From the NCBI RefSeq assembly GCF_016802725.1, contig NC_052677.1:15240329-15304328 (forward strand): 64,000 nucleotides of DNA. The letters are read 5' to 3'. The notes beneath the pieces are model-generated. The model had not been told where the DNA came from and ran no database searches. It saw only the letters and a list, made by a program, of their open reading frames with translations. The translations under genes were made by a program, and so were the position numbers. How positions within the stretch are numbered: position 1 is the stretch's first letter; every line of letters begins with the position of its first letter. Positions 26,433-40,512 of this stretch are shown here, one piece after another. The DNA comes from Solenopsis invicta (Eukaryota; Arthropoda; Insecta; Hymenoptera; Formicidae).

Positions 26433-26754
26433 CAACTCTTTGAGAATGTGCTGGAGACACACCACCTCGCACGTCCATGCATCACCTCGTTCTGCATCAC
26501 TTCCACCTCTCGCGTTTTTCCGCCATGCAGATCGCACGCATACGTACACGCTACTCCAATCCTGATAAGCCTCATGGTAAAATAGACGAGAGCTAAGTTT
26601 TGTCTTTTGTACGCGTAAAGTGGCCATTGACTGTTACGCGGAGACGGCTTATAATCTATTGAATCGTAATCTACTCTCGATTGTTTAATTTTTTCTACCG
26701 GAAGATAAAAATTCTCGATAACAAAAACGAATTACATTTCGAGATTTAGAAATG

Positions 26755-26840
26755 TATTGGGTTGGAGCAAAAATTTGTAGCGTTGTTTAAATGAAATTCA
26801 AAGACAATGTTCAGATATTTGAGCACGAGTTTATTTAATC
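26755..26840. mobile_element. Mariner-like element end fragment
   Basis: The sequence begins TATTGGGTTGGAGCAAAAAT and continues with GAAATTCAAAGACAATGTTC. A TA-anchored TTGGGTTGG followed by a GCAAAA stretch is typical of the terminal repeats of many mariner elements in insects. I found no partner end and no transposase frame nearby, so at most this is a solo or truncated end. The assignment rests on recognition of the end motif only. Confidence 0.45.
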
Positions 26841-29800
26841 ATATGTGGCCGGATGATGAAAAATGTATCTTTGTAAATGAATATCGTTTCTTCTCAAGTA
26901 TAATCCAATTATCTTAACTAACGGAAGAATGATTTTAAATCTTCTTCCTGGTACAATCAATCAAATAAAATTATTGTTTTCCTAATCATAAACGCTCAAG
27001 ATTTATGTACAGTACATTACTCGAGCGCGTATGCTGCTGTAATATGAATGGCAAATTAATGATTAAACGCGGAGAATCGTTTCAATAATCGCAGAGCGAC
27101 TAGAGTAGAGATTAGAAGATGATTTATACGACCAGTTCGCTTATCAATGACTCGAGGCTTGGATTGAAGCACGCATGACGTTACAATGCGTCGATCCTCT
27201 CTCGGGTGTATCCTCGTCTGCCGGCCGCAGACCTTCGATTCGGTTTCGTTATAAGAGAACGGCGCCTGCAGCTTCGCGGAGAGACCGGCAAGAGACGTGG
27301 GCGTCTTTATCAATGCAGTAATACGGCTGTGGCGAGTCATGCGCGTTCGAGAGAGGCTCGCTTCTCCGCTAACTCCGTCCTCCTTAAAAGCGCGGTCGCT
27401 CTCGCGTCGACAAAAAGCACCAGTTTCGTGTCCTTGCGGTAGTACACCTTGGATCTCGAGGACAGGATAACAGCAACTCCCGGTAAGACCGACGAGGCCC
27501 TGGGCCTCGTCCCACGTACCTGGTCGATTCACCACCGTCGTTCTGCCCGACACATATCACATCCTTTCCGTTGCCGTTGCTTGACCAACACACCAGGAAG
27601 AACGTTTACCTCCTCGATAAACAGACCACTTAAAGAATAGAATACCGTGTTTGTCCAAATTGATTTCAGTTCTTTGTTACGGCATGTAGGTTGCACTCAC
27701 GCGAGCGGATCGGCGCGTAATTGTACACACGAAAGGGGATTATGTCAATTTACGATGTAGGCTCTTTTTAACAGGTGTCCTGTTCCGCGCAAGCGAAATG
27801 AAGTCCTTAAATTAATGTACGCGCGCGCGAGTAAATTTCAATAAGACTTTGTTATAGGATTTACGGCCCGCAATTATAGTTCGCTTATGTTCGAATAAAT
27901 ATCACGTGACCGATAATCTTTTCTTATATTTTATTTAAAATATGAGATAAAAGTTATTCCATTTTTTTTTCATTATATTTATAATTATTGAAAAAGATAA
28001 ATATTTCAATATTTGTTCATTTATATATGTATTAGGTACTCAAAGATATGCAGAATAAATAATCTTTTTTTTTCTATTTTAATCATTGTGCAAATGTAAA
28101 CAGTCATACAGTATATATTAATAATATTAAAATTGCTACATCTGTATTCGAGGAAATTAATTTTCTTAGATATTATCTTGACATAGAGAATTCTCCGTAC
28201 CGTTCTATACGGCAGGTATTTAATACATTGCCGTATAGCTGCGCACATCGAAAAAATAACAGGATTAAGCGTATTCATTTCTTGCATCGCGTCCGAAGGA
28301 GAACGAGGAGTCTCGCGACCGATTTCTCGTGCCCACCGTCCGCGCTCGTCCGTTTTCGCCGAAAGGATCCGAAAGTACGAACATGTATCGTCTGCGAGAG
28401 TCAAGTTCGCGATGCTCGTGTTTGCCATTCTCGATAAGATCTTCAGGTCGAAACCACGCAAGCTGATTGATATTCCGCTCAAGCGGGCCTTATGGTTTAC
28501 GAATACGTGAGGCGAGATGTGACACCGACCGCGTATTTACGATGGATTAGCCGAACTCTGCACACTAAGACCGTGCCGAAAATCATGCCTACGTATATCT
28601 TCAATTCAAATTATAACTTTCGAAATATGTACAATCCTTTATTTAAATGTAAATGCAAAATCTTGAATATTAATAAGCTTGGACTGTATCTTATCTGCCT
28701 GTCCATTGTTACCAAGAATTGTTTGGTCGGTTCTCAATATTCAACGACGTGAATAAAATTTTTAACGACGTCGAATGCCCGCCCACTAAATATTGATGGG
28801 TGAATAGAGTCTGCAGTGAATAAAGAGTCTGAAGAAGGTAAAGACCTACCCTAATAACTGATAATTTCTACTTTTGTATAAATTGAAGATAAAAATAGTT
28901 TAAGTAACAAGTATTTATATTTCGATATAAATCAACTAACTTTCTTCTTTTAATTGACTGTTTAACTAATCAAGTCATAATTGAGAAACAATAATTATCA
29001 CAATCAGAAAAAAATATTTTACGAAACAAAGTAAGGAACTCTAAAATTCAAATCTGTCTAAAATTCTAACTTTTATAGAATGAAATCTTATTTTCAACAA
29101 TTTCTAAATCCATATATCCTACTTCGCCAAGTAACTTCGAGAATAACGATTCCTTACTTCACGTAACTTCGAGAATAAATTTTTATTTAATTGGCAGCAC
29201 GCTGTAGGATTCGTCGAGGATCCGTCACGTAGGTGTAAAGAACAGTGATTTCTACGTGGGCTTTGAGATTCAGTGATCGCACCAGGAAGTATCTGTCGTC
29301 CGAACGCGCGATTTTTTTTGCGGCACGCCGCGCTGGGCAGTGTGCCCCCATTGTGAATTTTATTAACGAATTTGTAACGCTTTTACGATTATGGACGATC
29401 TTGACGCGTCGAAGATGCGATCGCTATCGATAGCGGTTCGTGTAACGCGATACGCGCGCAAAGGGGCATTACGAAAAAAAATGAAATGTATGAAATAACA
29501 AATAATAGCGATGTAGATGGTCCGAGTGTAAGAATTCTAGCGGTATCGTTCTTTCTTTCAATGACAAGCCGTGAACTTCCGCGTACGACGTGCGTAAAAA
29601 TTGATAATGAAATTGCGCAAAGAATCGCGTTACTTTATCTGCCGTTTCCCGTTGTATCAATACTAGACATATAAATTATCGGGCTGCTTGCGTAGGCAGG
29701 CAAACCTGCTGCATAGATGTTGGCTGTAACAAGGACGTCTGAAAACTTTCAGTCAGTTATGTCGCGCGAACGTGATACTTGGAGATTTCAGTATCATCAT

Positions 29801-32800
29801 CGTCGATCAGAGTTCTCTCTTGCGTGACGTGCGTTGAAAGTCGTGTGGGTGAATAATAATATTATGCACGTGGGATGCAACTAAATCCGCGCGGGTTAAT
29901 ATCGATTCTACGGGAAACATTATCAAACCGGCTGTGACGCATGAAGTGCATAACTAAGATCAAGTTGGCAAATTAATTTAAGTTGTGCTTTGTCGAATAT
30001 TTGTATGCATCACGCATATCAAACTTGTTTCGCATGTCTGAAGAGATCACGTAGCGAAGATAAATAACGCGAGAAAGAGCGTCGTCATTTAGAACAATTT
30101 TAAAAGCGTACGAAAGAAACAGAAACGCGCGCTCGTCAAATCATTTTTAACGCCCAACGTAAGTGTCTTTTACAATAATAAAAATTATATATTGTATAAT
30201 ATTGAGTAAACACACGGTGGATTTAGTATTAAGTGCAATGTCTCGCGAGCTCGTCCTAACAGTCGAAGGTACCTTTCCGCATCCTCGATCGTCGCGGGGG
30301 CCAATTAGCTCCCTGCGAACACTCGAAAATCAAGTGTCGTCTCTTAATTTCGTAAAGCAAGAACAATTTGTTTGTTGCACAACACATCCGAATGCCTATT
30401 CCGAGGATTTTTTCTGTTCCATCGCAAGATCCGAGTATATCCGAAGAGTCTCATTAGGGAGTTCTTCGTGGAGGGCTATATAATACTCCGTTGATTCAAG
30501 TTTAATGAATCCTCAGATTTGCGAGTATTTTTCAAGGCGCACCGTGCCTAAAGACATCTCATTCATTTGATAGAGACCAGTTTTTGCGTCTGATTTATTT
30601 TTAAGTCACTATAACATTAGTATCTTTTTTTTTGCTATATTTATAATATGTGGAAAGCATATACTTTAAAAAATATTAGGAATAACGTCAACGGCAAAGC
30701 GAAAAAGAAAATTCTGTTTCAACTTCAGCCAGGTTTTATATTTATACAGCGCGCGGTCGTAAACGTTTTTTCGATACTCTCTTTTTTAACCTTTTGATTT
30801 ATGCAGACGTATTCTCAGAAAAGATTCGCAACGAAATAAAGTCGACTAGTGGCAGCTACCCGCAGGGAGGAAGTCGGTTTTATTAATTTTCTCAAAATGA
30901 TCGACGACGATTCTCGATAATAGGTCCAGCCACACCGGGCCCGCCGTTATTCAGTCCGGTCAGTCTCTTATGCCACTTTTTTTTCCCCCGATGAAGCGTC
31001 GCACCGTCGCCGCAATCGCACAGCGAAATAATTTAGTGCTACCATTCTGGACGCGCACGCTGCCGGATGGACGCAATGATTAGTCGCGACGCGCACCGGT
31101 CGCACCAGTTCGCGAGCGTAGTAGTAGGGCCCACCGGTCCCCGGAGAGAGAAGATGCACGCGCCTCGCCCTCGCGCGCGTCCGCGCCGCGCCGTTTCTCT
31201 CTTTCTCCTCTCTTTCCACTTATCCTCCGCTGTTCACCCGGTCTCCCCCTGTCTGCCGCTGATTTCCTCGTATTGCATTCCGCGGCCAGTTTAATCGTTC
31301 ATGTGCAGTTGGATGCGCGAAATGGAGTTGCGTGCTCGGCGATAAATGGGACACTTCGTTTCTCTCGATCGGGCATCTCCCCACGGACGAGTTTATTCGT
31401 TCGCGAGTCCGCAATCCCGCCGAACCGGCCGATCGGATTCGCCGGGATGCACGGCAAAGCTTTCGCGACTGGTTTACACGCACGATATATATACGAGTAT
31501 ATGTGTGTACACGCGCGGAGAGGCCTCGGCGCTATCGCGACGGAGATCTTACAGGGCCGCGCGCGAGTTACCGTAGTACACAAAGTGTAGCGGCTGTGGA
31601 ATTGTAACGGGCGTGGCGACGTTACGACTTTCGGATGTATGACTTTGCCTATGGGCCGATGCTTCCCTAATCCAAACGGAAGAACGGATGTCGCGTTTCC
31701 GCTGCGTTGTCGTGCCGTCCGTCGTAACAAAATTTCTTCATTTGTCACATATTTCAAAATAGCTATTTTAATAGCTTTGTAAAACTGTCACTGGTCTATT
31801 TTTCGATAACTTCATATTCAAAAATTTACATATATCAATTTCAGGGGTTAATACTAAGAGCGGACGATGAACTGAAACGTGGTCGAGTCTGTATCAAAAA
31901 GACGGTCAATGTAAAAGGGTTAGATGGGTCAGTGATCCTCGTGATTTAGCGAAAAAAAAAGAAACCAAAGAGCGGGGGCTTTCGAAAGTTCATCGGTGGA
32001 TTGGACGCGGCTTCTTGTACTTGAACTCCTTGACGGATTGAACCGGGATGCTGCTCTCGAGCAACGCCTCCGGGACGAGATGTTGTTATGACAAAGCGAC
32101 ACGGGCACGCAACGTCACGTTTCGATTTCGATGGGACTTACGCGCTGGAGGGCTAGCGGTTCTTTTCTCGCGTCCCTTTCACCCTTCCTAGGCACAATGA
32201 AAGAACTCGTGGCGCAGGCCGTCGCGTCGCTATTAAGTCGCATTGTTCCGCAACTGTGCAACGGTGCATCCATAATCCGAGCGTGCTATCCGGGCAGATA
32301 CAGTTATGGCCCCGAGGAGCCCATAAGCACTGCATCCTCTGTCCCTCGGCTCGCCATTGATCACGGAGATGATCCTTTGGCGTCCATGAAGTCTGGGGAA
32401 GTCGTGCGCGATTCGACGAGCCCTGCGTCCCGCGAAAAAATCACGTACGACCCGCGCGCGAAATGACGACGCTCGACCCACAGAAGAGACCATGCTCGAT
32501 CGCGTCGTCGCACGACCGATGGTAATAGAAAACCGTCGCCCGTAAACGGCACATTTCTCACTGAGTGGCTCCTTGCCTGATGGTTGCAAACGATAGCTAC
32601 TTGTAAAATCTTTCTACTATAACTCTTTGCTTCTAATATTACTCTCTCAGACGTTTAAATATCTCTAATATTAATGGGATGTTGTAAGCATTTATGTATG
32701 TACTCTTTCAAATTACGGAACAGAAGTGTAGCAAATAAAAACATCGAGAGAATTAATGTATATGAATCATGACACATGGTAAAATCCATTTTTCTTGACA

Positions 32801-34120
32801 AAAGTAAGACGAAATAAAGTGTAAATGTTGTTTCGTCGACGTGTCTTCAAATGTATCAGAACGTATCACGATATTTAACTTGTTTGACGTTTCTACTCTT
32901 TGTTTAATTCCAATTACATCGGAGAATCGCGTAGACGGTTAATAATTAAAGGGCTCTGGGCAAAAATGTACCAGGTCCATAATTTATAAGATCCACTTTA
33001 CATACGACTTCGTACTTAAAGCAGGCCTTACAAATTACAGACTGCGTCCGCTTTTACTTTGAAGCCCTTAATTATGCTACAGTCTCTTTTCACCGAGATT
33101 TGTCCATCTCCCAAGAGGCACCAGCGACACGCGAGAATCGCACGCCGATTAGCTCGTCTTAATTTTTCCCACACTCGAGAAAGCAAGGGGGTAGGCCCAC
33201 GTCAGCGGGACATTTAATATTCAGCTAAGTTCCCGACAGGAGGACGGGCCCGCATGTATGCACCGGGGCCCCGTCCCATCCTTTCGTCGGATAATTCCAA
33301 TTCCGCGGCGGACATTGACGAATCATCGATTCGCGCGGGCATCATTAACCAAGCGGCTACCTACGTGCGTCGCTCGTTGCTACAGCCTCGGACGGAGGAG
33401 TCTGGTTATTGGCCAAGCGTCTTCGTCTCGCGTAATTCTTTAGCTGCCGCGATTGCGTTACGTTCCGCAGATCAGAACGTATATTTTAAAACATGAGCTT
33501 GTAAAGTTTGCAACGATGCATTTGTGTCGCTAAGAAAAAACTCGCTGAAAGAATTTAATGGAAACAAAGATATACTTCTCCAGTCCTTAGAAATTTTTCT
33601 CACCTGCTTTTCGAATCTTGAATTTCCGAAAATCTATATTGCATTTTGTGCACGACTTGAAAATTTTATCAAATTTTTTCATTTTTAAAAATAAATATGA
33701 TATGGAATTATTCAAGTTTTGGAATATGAAATGTTTTTAAAAATGTTTTAAAATTTGAACCTTTAATTCTTGCAAAATAATTTATAAAATAAAATTCTAC
33801 AAAAAAAAACTGAAACCTGAAAGGGAAGGAAAAAAATAAGATATTTTTATCACCTAGTAATATTCTCTTAGCTAATTATGCAATAAATTCAAGACCAGTT
33901 TTCAAATTTTAACTGTAACAGAGATTGTTATAAATATCGCTGCCCATTAGCGATTATGATGATGGGAGGGAACCAACGTTTTCATTTCGTTGAAATAATG
34001 AAGATAACTAGTACTAATTTCCTGAAATTATTAGATAACTGCAAATGAGAAATGTGAAGGGGTCGAGTATTTAACAACTATAATTCCAGAAATAATCGTC
34101 GTGAAAAGTTTCCTGTTTAC
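26841..34120. other. Gene-less: alternating composition
   Basis: CpG-rich blocks lie at 27050-27850, 28230-28580, 29220-29460, 30840-31730, 31860-32590 and 33100-33480, with AT-rich intervals between. Holds a 21-bp GC palindrome at 27491-27511 and a degenerate duplication of ACTTCG..GTAACTTCGAGAATAA at 29121-29178. No recognisable exon. Confidence 0.5.
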
Positions 34121-37100
34121 GCATACCTCCGGTCCACGGCTTATACATCATCGCGTTAGCGCAGTCGTAGTGTCTGCTCTATTTTTCGCAAAAAGACCCG
34201 CCACGTCGCGACAGTGATTCCCTTCGTGTTGCGTCTTGTCGCCGAAAGAGATAACGCCGTCGGAGCGTCGTGATGATGGGTCGCGAACGCGTAATAAACT
34301 TTATTAATGACCGTTTCGCGCGCGACCGGGTGAGGACACGCACGCGGATAACGCGTACGAAACGGATGACGTCACCTGCCGCGGGACGTCCTACTCGTGC
34401 ACAGACACCCGCGAGGCCGAGGTTACCGTGAGCACGTACACGCGATGCGAACACGCTCACGAGTCGAAGGCATCGCGCAGAGCCGCGCGCGAGACAAGTG
34501 GAGAAGGGGGAAGCGACGCAGAAGTGAATGAATGTAGCGAAGCGTGGGCGAGCAGTGGTTCTCCGGCTGTTCTCCATTTCCGGATGAGCGACAAAGATTC
34601 GTCAGAAGGACGTATCCAAGAGATGTTCAGGAGAGTCTCATCTCGGAAGAGATGAGACCAAGATATGACAGGGGAATGTGAATGTCAAATCCATTACACA
34701 ATTTTAATAATTTTAATAATGCAAGTGTTTCGCCATTTATTAAACTGTTATTTTATGCTAAACAAGTGTGCTAAATGAACAAACTGAAAAACGTTTTAAA
34801 AACCGCAAGTTCTCGTAAGTTCCAAACATTTTTAATCGTTGTACATCCACATTCAGATTCGCATTTGTGGATATCAAGTTGAAGTATTACCTTGTAAAAA
34901 ATAAGATCAATTGCATTAATTGATTTGCTGTAATTTCTATCAAAGAAAACTAAAGGAAAAAAAACCTAGCAGAGGTCGGATTTGGCACAAATATAATTTA
35001 TAAAAGAAAAGATAAAATTGATTACAATAAACTTTTATGCAAAAAAATGTTTGCAAAATGTGGCTGTTTAATCGCGCCAAGTCTTGCGTGTGAGCGGAGC
35101 TTAAGAAGGCGCGAGCATGCACGCGACCATCTCGACCAGCCGACCGTCACCAGCGGTACCGGGTGGATAGCATCCGGCTCACATCGCATCGGTTAGACGA
35201 CACGGCGCTTGATTCATTCATGAAAAACACGAGACTTTATCCCAATTAACACGGATCTCCACTCAATTCATGCGGCAGCGACGATAGTCATTAATTTCCC
35301 GCGGTGCCACTCGCGACCGCTTCGTCGATACTAACGTCGTACGCGAGTTCTAGAAGACGAAGAGGATATGCGAGCGCGGAGGAAAGTTGTGGCGAGGGTA
35401 GAAGATGCCTCGCTGTACTTAGAGTCTTTCTCTTGATCTATGTACCTATCCCCTATCCACGGCAACTACATCCGGACATTATAGACCGTACTTAAAGCTC
35501 GCTAGTCCGACAGTATTTGTAGTTAACTACCTGAGACCTCGAGTGATAAGGACGGCGCTTCATGAGATTACTTCTCCTCGCGCCGTTCTACATCACGTCA
35601 GAGAACTTTTTTTCAAGTAAATATTTTATTTATTAAAAATCTTGAAAAAAAAAGAATATTTGTATTTATACAAATATTCGTTTACAATTTTACGGAATAT
35701 TATCGAAAATTTTCTCGAGTCTGTATAACGCTAAAGTCATCTTTGCATGTCTTATTATTATCCTCTTATTTTCTTTTGTCCTTTTTTTATAAGAATTAAA
35801 ATGTAATTTTGAAATGTTACAAATACTTAAAAACAAAAATGTTATAAATAGATATGTACAATTTTTCTCTTTGTGTAGTCTTGCATTAGTATTTTTTATT
35901 CAGCTTTTATTCGTCTCTTTTCCGTTTGAATTGGATCCTCCTTCTCTATACATCGTTACATAGAAAAAAAATGTGATGTTTGGCATTGACATTTTTTTCT
36001 CCGCCAGTGTAACATCGTTACACCTTATCTTTCTTCTTCGCGAACATCCATCTCCTATATACATTGTACGCATCAGAGGTACACGCTCTATCTTACGCGC
36101 GGCGTGTCACAGCCGTCGGCTTGTCGTATTTTCGACGAGACGTGGAATTCGGCCTTGGCGGGTAGATAAGACGAGACGGCGAAAGAGAATCTCGCCACTT
36201 ACAGTCGCGGCTCTCTTTTCCGAGATGGGACTCGCCCTTCCTCCCGACGTCATCGTCGCCGTGAGTTTTTTCCCCTCCCCTTGACACTTTTCCCCGCGAA
36301 TCGATCCCGCCGTCATCGCCGCTGCCGCGCAAACCGGTCCACTTTAGAGGCGCATAGTAGCGCCGATCGGGAATGCTCTGGGACCAAGCCGATACCGAGA
36401 GCGCGGGGATATCTTTAGAGTCGCGCGAAAGAAAATTCTTCCTGCGATCTGTGATGCCGCGGTGCATCGCATAGCGGCGGCACATGCACGCGGCCGGTGT
36501 GCACGAGTCGGATGTTCGTTACGTATGACGCGAACATTTGCGTTTAATTGGTTGACGTTATAACGCATCGATCCAATTAGGGACCGGATAGAATAAATCG
36601 TTTAATCGACTACAGTGATTTACATTCTTCTTGTACCTCGGGGGGTCGCCTATATGTCAGGGCCCAGGCTTGCGTAATCTTCCTTCCTGCTCCAGCAATT
36701 ATCACGGATGTGCGGTTGGAAGTGCGGTACCGTCTAGAGGCTGATCGTAATATGGCGAATTATATTGTTTCACGATTAACGTGTTTCGAGCCGTTGGTCA
36801 ACGTAAATAGATAATTATGTATAAATTGGTTTTTGTTATTAAAGAATTATCATCGTAATAAATTATCGTAATCACAGCTTGATTATAAAATAATGGGGAA
36901 AGCCGGAAGTCGATCCCTTTGTACGAACCATTCTTATCCTAAATCGGATAACGTAAACGACGAGTATATGGTTTTGAGAGTCACCGTGAGAAAATCGTGA
37001 TCATTCGCGATATGACTTTCAGTTTCTCGAGTGGCTCTTCTCCATGTGAAAGTAGAAGATGCAGACTCGCCGGACGTATCCGTAGAAAGTACTTCCGATG

Positions 37101-39931
37101 GTATTTATTTCGTACACAGCACGCCGTCAATATTTGGAAATCGGTTATAACGATTTTCTGATTCCCAACGAAATGGTTTATAAGTGCAAAATAAATAAAA
37201 AAATGAATAAAAAAAAAATACTTCAAATATGTACTAAAAGTCATCATCGAGAAGATGTCATGTTAACTTTAATAATTATTTGGTCAAGTTTTAAAATGAA
37301 TGCTTATTTATGTAATAGCTATCTTGTAATAGCTATCTTGTAATATCTTCTATTAAAAAGTATTTAATTATTTTTTTCTTAAATTTTAAATAGTGGTGGA
37401 TGTTGGAATCTTTTTCCATCTTCTCTAGTCCGACCTTTAATTCATGACAAAATTATACATTGCACTATGCCACAATTTCAACTATATTATCATTGTACAA
37501 ACGAGTGATGACACCGGGCGCGCGATTTACCGTTGACGCAACTCGACAAACGCCACGCGATATTTCAAAAGCACTGTTAATGCGCTATGCGGATTCGCGT
37601 GTGGCTTCTTTAACGATTATCGGTTGACGGACAAAAGTTCAAAGCGTCCTACGCTTAAATCGCCGACGAACTTCCTCCATGGCAGACCCGGAAGACGACC
37701 GAACACAAGCTTCGCGTGTAACCGTTTATCCACGTCGCGACGTGGTCGTCAGTCGGCCCGATATTTTGCCGCGTAGAATATGAAGAAGCCGCCGGGATAA
37801 TGCAAGCTGAGTACAGTGCCCCTGATGAGTCGTTCTTCCTTTTAGCGATAGACACAACACGAGTACGAGAACTAACGTTTGAGAAAACATGCACTCAATC
37901 ATACTTGAATGAGCGACAATTAAAGTTAGCTCGCATTCGCTCGTGAGAGACTATTCGGTCTTCGCGCGATTGTTTAGATTGCTCTGGCTGAACTGCAGAT
38001 TCCGCATTGAGCAATTTTACAGCTACGTAAAACATTTCTAAAGTCGATTAGCGTTAATCATGCGTCTAACTAAATTTTTTTCGTATTTGGATGGACCGTA
38101 GTTTAAGTCCAGATAAAACGAGTCGCATCGGACGAAGTTAGTTAAACGCCGTGCCAAGCGTGATTCAGACTTTGTCTCCGACAAAGTAATTAACAAAGGT
38201 TTCTTGATGCGATTGCCATCTCGCGTTAGGCACACGTCGTAGTTTAATCACACCTTGGCAAGGGAGCGGAAAGGTATCCGAGCTCGACCGTTCGCTCTCA
38301 TCATCGCCGATGTAACGGAGGAAACGCCTAATGGTCCGCGAAGTCGACCATCGGTTACGCGGCCGCGTATCACCGGCCGGCTGGTGGAAACAAGACGAGA
38401 ACGGGAGAAACGCATTATGGGGAACGAGTGTACGAGCATGCATGTCGATATCGACGTTCCCCGTCCGAATTAATCATCGGCATAATCCAGCCGCCGGACG
38501 CTAATACGTTCAATTAGTCAAAGCGCGTGTGGAATGATAATCTACGCTTGGTCTCGTGATCTCCAAGAAAGAGTGGCCGAGCAATGGCGTAGATAGAATC
38601 TGGATATGCAAAAGCTGCATTTTTTACTTTACTTTGTAGAATTCAATAATTTGATCTTGAGAGACAATTGTATCTTTGAAATATTATAATTACTTAAGTG
38701 AGGAAGAATTTAAAAGTTTTCAGTGGTAAAGTTTTTGTTTCTATGCTGTATTTTGCATGTTCTTATTACGTGATAGCTACGCTGTTGCCGAGAGAAGCCT
38801 AAGGATTTTTGTCTGTGTTTTTTTTGGGGGGGGGGGAGGAACTCGAGAGATTAAGAAATGCCGTTTTACGGATAATCGAAATGTAATTTTTGTAGCGGCA
38901 TGCAGTTTTGCTTTTCAATTCTACTATTGTTGTCTATTTTTTAATTTCTAACATTTTCATAATCGCCAGAAACGTATAATGAAAAAATAATTTATTTTTG
39001 ATGACATTAAAATATATTTTAATATTTTAATGTGATACTTTTTACAGAGTCACATACAACCGATCTCCAGCATTTCTAAGAAAAGTAAAACAGAACATTA
39101 GAGCGTAATTTACAATGCAATTATTCTATTGTTCACTTCGGCTAAAGTTGAAAGCGGGATCTTTTGCTTCTTCGAAAGCATCGTTTCAAAACGTGGGAAT
39201 TACTTTGTTTTAAAAAAGATATGAGCTATTTTCCGCGAGAGACAAATTAGATGAATAACGTTTGTTGTATCCACAATATGCCGTAGATTAAATGATTGCC
39301 ATGAATACCCGCGTTACATTTTCAAGAGAATTTCTGTCGAGTATTTTTCTGTCTAGTACCGTCTTGCGTAATACGGCTTTTACGCAATTCTTTTTACGTC
39401 AACTGGGACAGAATTCAATTCTCACAATCAGTAAGAATACACTGCACTCTCAAACTTAACTGATACCCAAGCTTTTCTGCGGCTGTTTAAAGATCGAGTC
39501 ATCCGATTAACATGCAAATTCACTTTAACAGTATCTCATTGTCAACCGCTGGTAATAAAAGAGTCTGACGCAAGCTGTGACATAACGTCAAATTAGTTGC
39601 ACTGTGGCGATGAGAAAATCCGCGCTGCTTTCGCAAATCACGGTTTAATGTTGCATGCATTTATAGATCAAGATTTAGTTCAATCTCCTACTTAATGGTA
39701 ATTAAGATATAACACTTTTAAATTGATATGTATTAAAGTATGCTGCAAATTATATTTGCTATAGAGGATAAATGAGGAAACAGGCCTTATGCAAGCAGAT
39801 ATATATTCTCCTTTCTAACATTGATATTAAAATATTTTATTGCGAAATCTTGTTAGAAGAAAGTTACACACCATTGCTCCAAAGAAGGTTTTACCTCTAT
39901 ATTTCTCCGACTGAAGGTGGATCTTAATTAA
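34121..39931. other. Gene-less: alternating composition up to the TTAA element
   Basis: CpG-rich at 34120-34660, 35090-35600, 36050-36780 and 37500-38600; AT-rich elsewhere. Contains an 11-G run at 38826-38836 directly after a T run. No homology recognised. Confidence 0.5.
37313..37345. repeat. 14-bp tandem duplication
   Basis: TAATAGCTATCTTG occurs twice, followed by a partial third unit. Confidence 0.85.
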
Positions 39932-40393
39932 CCCATTAAAACCCACGACCCCAGACCAGAAAAGATAGTCGGAATAACAATTGGAAATAAGACCGGAGCA
40001 TTAAAAAAATTATTGACATAAAAAGCTCATTGCAAAATTTAATTTTGCAATTAATTTTTTTGTAACAATTGTTATTTTTTGCTATTTTTGCTAGTATGAC
40101 CATGGACAGAAACGGATTTTGATTATTTATATAATATATTATTTTTTTGCATAAAATAAGAATGCTTTAAGAATAAACCGTACATGTTCCTTTAGTAATT
40201 TTTCCCATAGAATCGATTGGCACAATCAATTTTTCTCTACAGTCAAATTTTAATAATTTGTTTATAACAATTAGTTGCAAAATTGATTTTTGCAACATGC
40301 TTTTTATATCAGTAATATTTTACATGCTCTGGTCCTAATTTTAATTGTTATTTTTTAGCTATCTTTGCTGATCTGGCTTTGGGCTTTAATGGG
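39932..40393. mobile_element. piggyBac-like non-autonomous element (MITE), 462 bp
   Basis: The element starts CCCATTAAA and ends TTTAATGGG, and is flanked on both sides by TTAA (39928-39931 and 40394-40397). TTAA target duplication with CCC/GGG ends is the established hallmark of the piggyBac superfamily. The two ends are imperfect inverted repeats for about 125 bp: the left end contains AGACCAGAAAAGATAG and AATAACAATT, and the right end read in reverse contains AGATCAGCAAAGATAG and AATAACAATT. The left interior (about 40060-40100) also carries a GTTATTTTTTGCTATTTTTGC stretch resembling the right end in direct orientation, so the element may be a nested or rearranged foldback. There is no transposase reading frame, so it would depend on a transposase encoded elsewhere. 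Confidence 0.75.
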
Positions 40394-40512
40394 TTAAATC
40401 GTCATATAACTTTCCATAATGTAACGGAAAAATAGAAACTTATTTGCAAAAAATGTATACACATGCATTTTTTTCATCCGAAACCTTTGATGAGCGTTAA
40501 ATAAGTTTGATT

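Larger units (their letters stand above)
24074..26754. other. Gene-less: purine-rich/GC-rich block, then AT valley
   Basis: 24090-25000 is rich in purine tracts and CpG (GAGGAG runs at 24585-24640) and could be a 5' untranslated or promoter region. No start codon with a convincing protein follows. 25640-26090 is AT-rich and holds the 32-bp hairpin. Confidence 0.45.

Noticed and set aside
27056..27553. 165-codon minus-strand open frame
   Set aside because: Overlapped by open frames on the other strand in CpG-rich DNA; no motif recognised.
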